In this document: one piece after another, positions 62,488 through 64,000 of the stretch
Layout of the letters: each line of letters opens with the position of its first letter
Numbering within the stretch: position 1 is the stretch's first letter
Source: JBLIDK01 sp047632595
GTDB taxonomy: Bacteria > Bacteroidota > Bacteroidia > Sphingobacteriales > Sphingobacteriaceae
Assembly: GCA_047632595.1 (NCBI GenBank)
Contig: JBLIDK010000001.1
Coordinates: 1-64,000 of the forward strand
Direction: 5' to 3'
Length of the DNA: 64,000 nucleotides
Position numbers and translations under genes: made by a program
The notes under the pieces: generated by a model
Seen by the model: the letters and a program-made list of their open reading frames with translations, nothing else
What the model was told of the DNA's origin: nothing
The model's database searches: none

Positions 62488-64000
62488 ATGTTGAACACAC
62501 TAATTATATCTCTTTTTAGCTTATTATTGCTGATTTCAGGATGTTCAGGTAATAATTCTGATAGGCAGAAAAAAATTCTAAATATTAATTTTTATTCTCC
62601 TTTAACTTCTCTTGATCCTGCTTATGCTAGCAATCAAAATAATATTTGGATTGTAAATCAACTTTTCGATGGGTTGGTGAGATTCGATTCTTCCTTAACA
62701 ATAACCCCATCAATAGCTAAAACCTGGGAAAGCTCTGACGATTTAACTACATATACTTTTGTTTTGAGAAACGACGTGTTCTTTCACAAACATGTAGTAT
62801 TTGGTGAGCAAAAAACAAGAAAGGTAACCGCGTACGATTTTGAATATAGTTTGAATCGAATTAGAGATCCTAAAACCGCAAGTCCAGGGGCATGGATTTT
62901 TAACGACAAAACCAATGATTCTAGTTTTAAAGCACTTAACGACACCGTATTTAAAATTACATTAACTAAACCATTTCCGCCATTCCTAAGCCTCCTAGCA
63001 ATGCAATATTGTTCGGTTGTTCCACATGAGTTGATAAAGAAATATGGAAAAGACTTTCGAGAAAACCCTATTGGAACCGGGCCGTTTGTATTTAATTTAT
63101 GGAAAGAAAATGAACGACTTATTTTATGGAAAAACAACAACTATTTTATACCCCACCTAGCCTTGCTAGATGCTGTAACAGTTCAGTTTATATATGATAA
63201 GCAAAGTGAATTTTTAGAATTTCTAAAGGGCAAAATCCATTTAATAAATAACATAGATGGTACTTATAAAGATGATTTAATCACAAAAAACGGCAAACTA
63301 AAGCCTAAATATGCTTCGCAAGCTAATTTAATAACAAAGGCTCAACTAAACACAGAGTATCTAGGTATTTTAGTTGATAAAGACTCTCCTATTTCCCAAA
63401 ACAGCATACTAAAAGACCTAAGAATAAGAAAAGCTATTAATTATGGAATCAATAAAAAGAAAATGATGCTTTATTTAAGGAATAATATTGGCACGCCTTC
63501 CGAGAAGGGTATAATTCCTATTGGATTAAGGTCTCATGCTAGTTCTAAAATTGGTTATACTTATGATTTTAAAAGAGCACAAGACTTAATTGCAGATGTT
63601 AAAAGCGACGGATTAAACCTCTCAGAAGAAATTATTTTGCTCACAACCCCAACATATAAAGATTTAACAGAATTTATTGCCAAAGAGCTTAATTCATTAG
63701 GCTTAAATGTAAAAATTGAAGTAAGTCCTGGTTCAGCGCTTAGGCAAAAGGTTGCTAAGTCTCAAGCCTTATTTTTTAGAGCCTCTTGGATTGCAGACTA
63801 TCCTGATGGAGAGAATTATTTAAGTCTTTTTTATAGTAAAAATTTCGCGCCAATTGGACCAAATTACACTCATTACCAAAATAATGAGTTCGATGATTTA
63901 TATGAAAGATCATTGAAAACAAAATCGCTAGAAAAACGAAATAGCATGTATCAAAAAATGGATAGTTTATTGATGTCTGAAGCACCAATAGTTCCATTAT
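62488..64000 (+). CDS. ABC transporter peptide-binding lipoprotein (SBP_bac_5 family; 3' end cut by window edge)
   Basis: At least 504 residues, open to the right edge. The start MLNTLIISLFSLLLLISGCS has a lipobox LISGC, giving a lipoprotein. Then NINFYSPLTSLDPAYASNQN and the long binding fold (VTAYDFEYSLNRI, NPIGTGPFVFNLWKENERL, DLRIRKAINYGINKKKMM, RASWIADYPDGENYLSLFYS) match oligopeptide-binding proteins (OppA/DppA). It probably delivers peptides to an Opp/Dpp-type permease; one such permease is at 31889-32950, far away. A promoter box lies just upstream. Confidence 0.9.
   Translation, partial: MLNTLIISLFSLLLLISGCSGNNSDRQKKILNINFYSPLTSLDPAYASNQNNIWIVNQLFDGLVRFDSSLTITPSIAKTWESSDDLTTYTFVLRNDVFFHKHVVFGEQKTRKVTAYDFEYSLNRIRDPKTASPGAWIFNDKTNDSSFKALNDTVFKITLTKPFPPFLSLLAMQYCSVVPHELIKKYGKDFRENPIGTGPFVFNLWKENERLILWKNNNYFIPHLALLDAVTVQFIYDKQSEFLEFLKGKIHLINNIDGTYKDDLITKNGKLKPKYASQANLITKAQLNTEYLGILVDKDSPISQNSILKDLRIRKAINYGINKKKMMLYLRNNIGTPSEKGIIPIGLRSHASSKIGYTYDFKRAQDLIADVKSDGLNLSEEIILLTTPTYKDLTEFIAKELNSLGLNVKIEVSPGSALRQKVAKSQALFFRASWIADYPDGENYLSLFYSKNFAPIGPNYTHYQNNEFDDLYERSLKTKSLEKRNSMYQKMDSLLMSEAPIVPL

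Noticed and set aside
62784..63140. Minus-strand frame inside the binding-protein gene
   Set aside because: The plus frame has a lipobox and family motifs throughout; the antisense frame has none.

Overview
This is a compact, AT-rich chromosomal segment from a member of the Bacteroidota, most likely a marine Flavobacteriia/Flavobacteriales-type organism. The signs are bacillithiol synthesis (bshC), the gliding/type IX secretion-linked ABC genes gldA-gldF-gldG, a PorV/PorQ-family outer-membrane protein beside a TonB-dependent receptor, a DUF4295 small gene after rpmG, many TAnnTTTG (-7) promoter boxes, and a near absence of Shine-Dalgarno sequences. No rRNA, tRNA, CRISPR array, insertion sequence or prophage was seen. 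Most of the window is core metabolism and cell-envelope biology. The right edge cuts a lipoprotein gene and the left edge cuts a methyltransferase gene.

Layout. 1-1506: an arsenic methyltransferase-like gene (cut by the edge) and radical SAM protein ArsS, together a probable arsenosugar pathway. 1649-2290: endonuclease III. 2342-7407 (minus): bshC, rimO, ftsY, DUF4295, rpmG, rpmB and rpsT, a translation/targeting block with recognisable terminators and promoters. 7739-8701: a secreted phospholipase C/nuclease-fold enzyme. 8702-14371 (minus): dnaN, then the gldA-gldF-gldG-DUF4340 operon. 14509-19898 (plus): glycyl-tRNA synthetase, a double-length aromatic amino acid hydroxylase, an SDR enzyme and a short-chain fatty acid transporter. 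19900-24551: a cystathionine beta-synthase-like enzyme, dtd, MazG-like, comB, gcvT and rnhB.

24593-30617 is a small polysaccharide cluster (FkbM methyltransferase, glycosyltransferase, Wzx flippase, Wzz-like chain-length protein, O-antigen ligase/polymerase). It is followed by a PP2C-type phosphatase, an OppC/DppC-type permease, ruvC, HIT and greA. 34531-43080 (minus) is a three-gene envelope operon: a TonB-dependent receptor, a 1241-residue secreted protein with a T9SS-like C-terminal domain, and a PorV/PorQ-family barrel. 43220-45978 holds a D-2-hydroxyacid dehydrogenase, ksgA and pdxA. 46082-50743 is a lipid-synthesis operon (DUF177, rpmF, plsX, fabH, accB, accC). 50755-57052 runs tatC, rpiB, an M28 peptidase, a LutB-like iron-sulfur protein and a fused E1 alpha/beta ketoacid dehydrogenase. 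57188-62360 (minus) is a periplasmic folding operon (two parvulin-type isomerases, a related lipoprotein, and a MoxR ATPase). From 62488 an oligopeptide-binding lipoprotein begins.

Working together: fatty-acid initiation (accBC, fabH, plsX), outer-membrane protein folding (the PPIases), inner-membrane export (ftsY, tatC), the Gld ABC complex and the TonB receptor/PorV triad all point to a cell investing heavily in its outer surface. The parts I find least explained are the receptor-secreted protein-PorV triad, the C-terminal half of the aromatic amino acid hydroxylase, the lone comB, and the DUF4340 gene added to the gld operon. Genes are packed tail-to-tail with overlaps of up to 30 nt. Several promoter boxes sit 4-6 nt upstream of ATG, which suggests leaderless transcripts.
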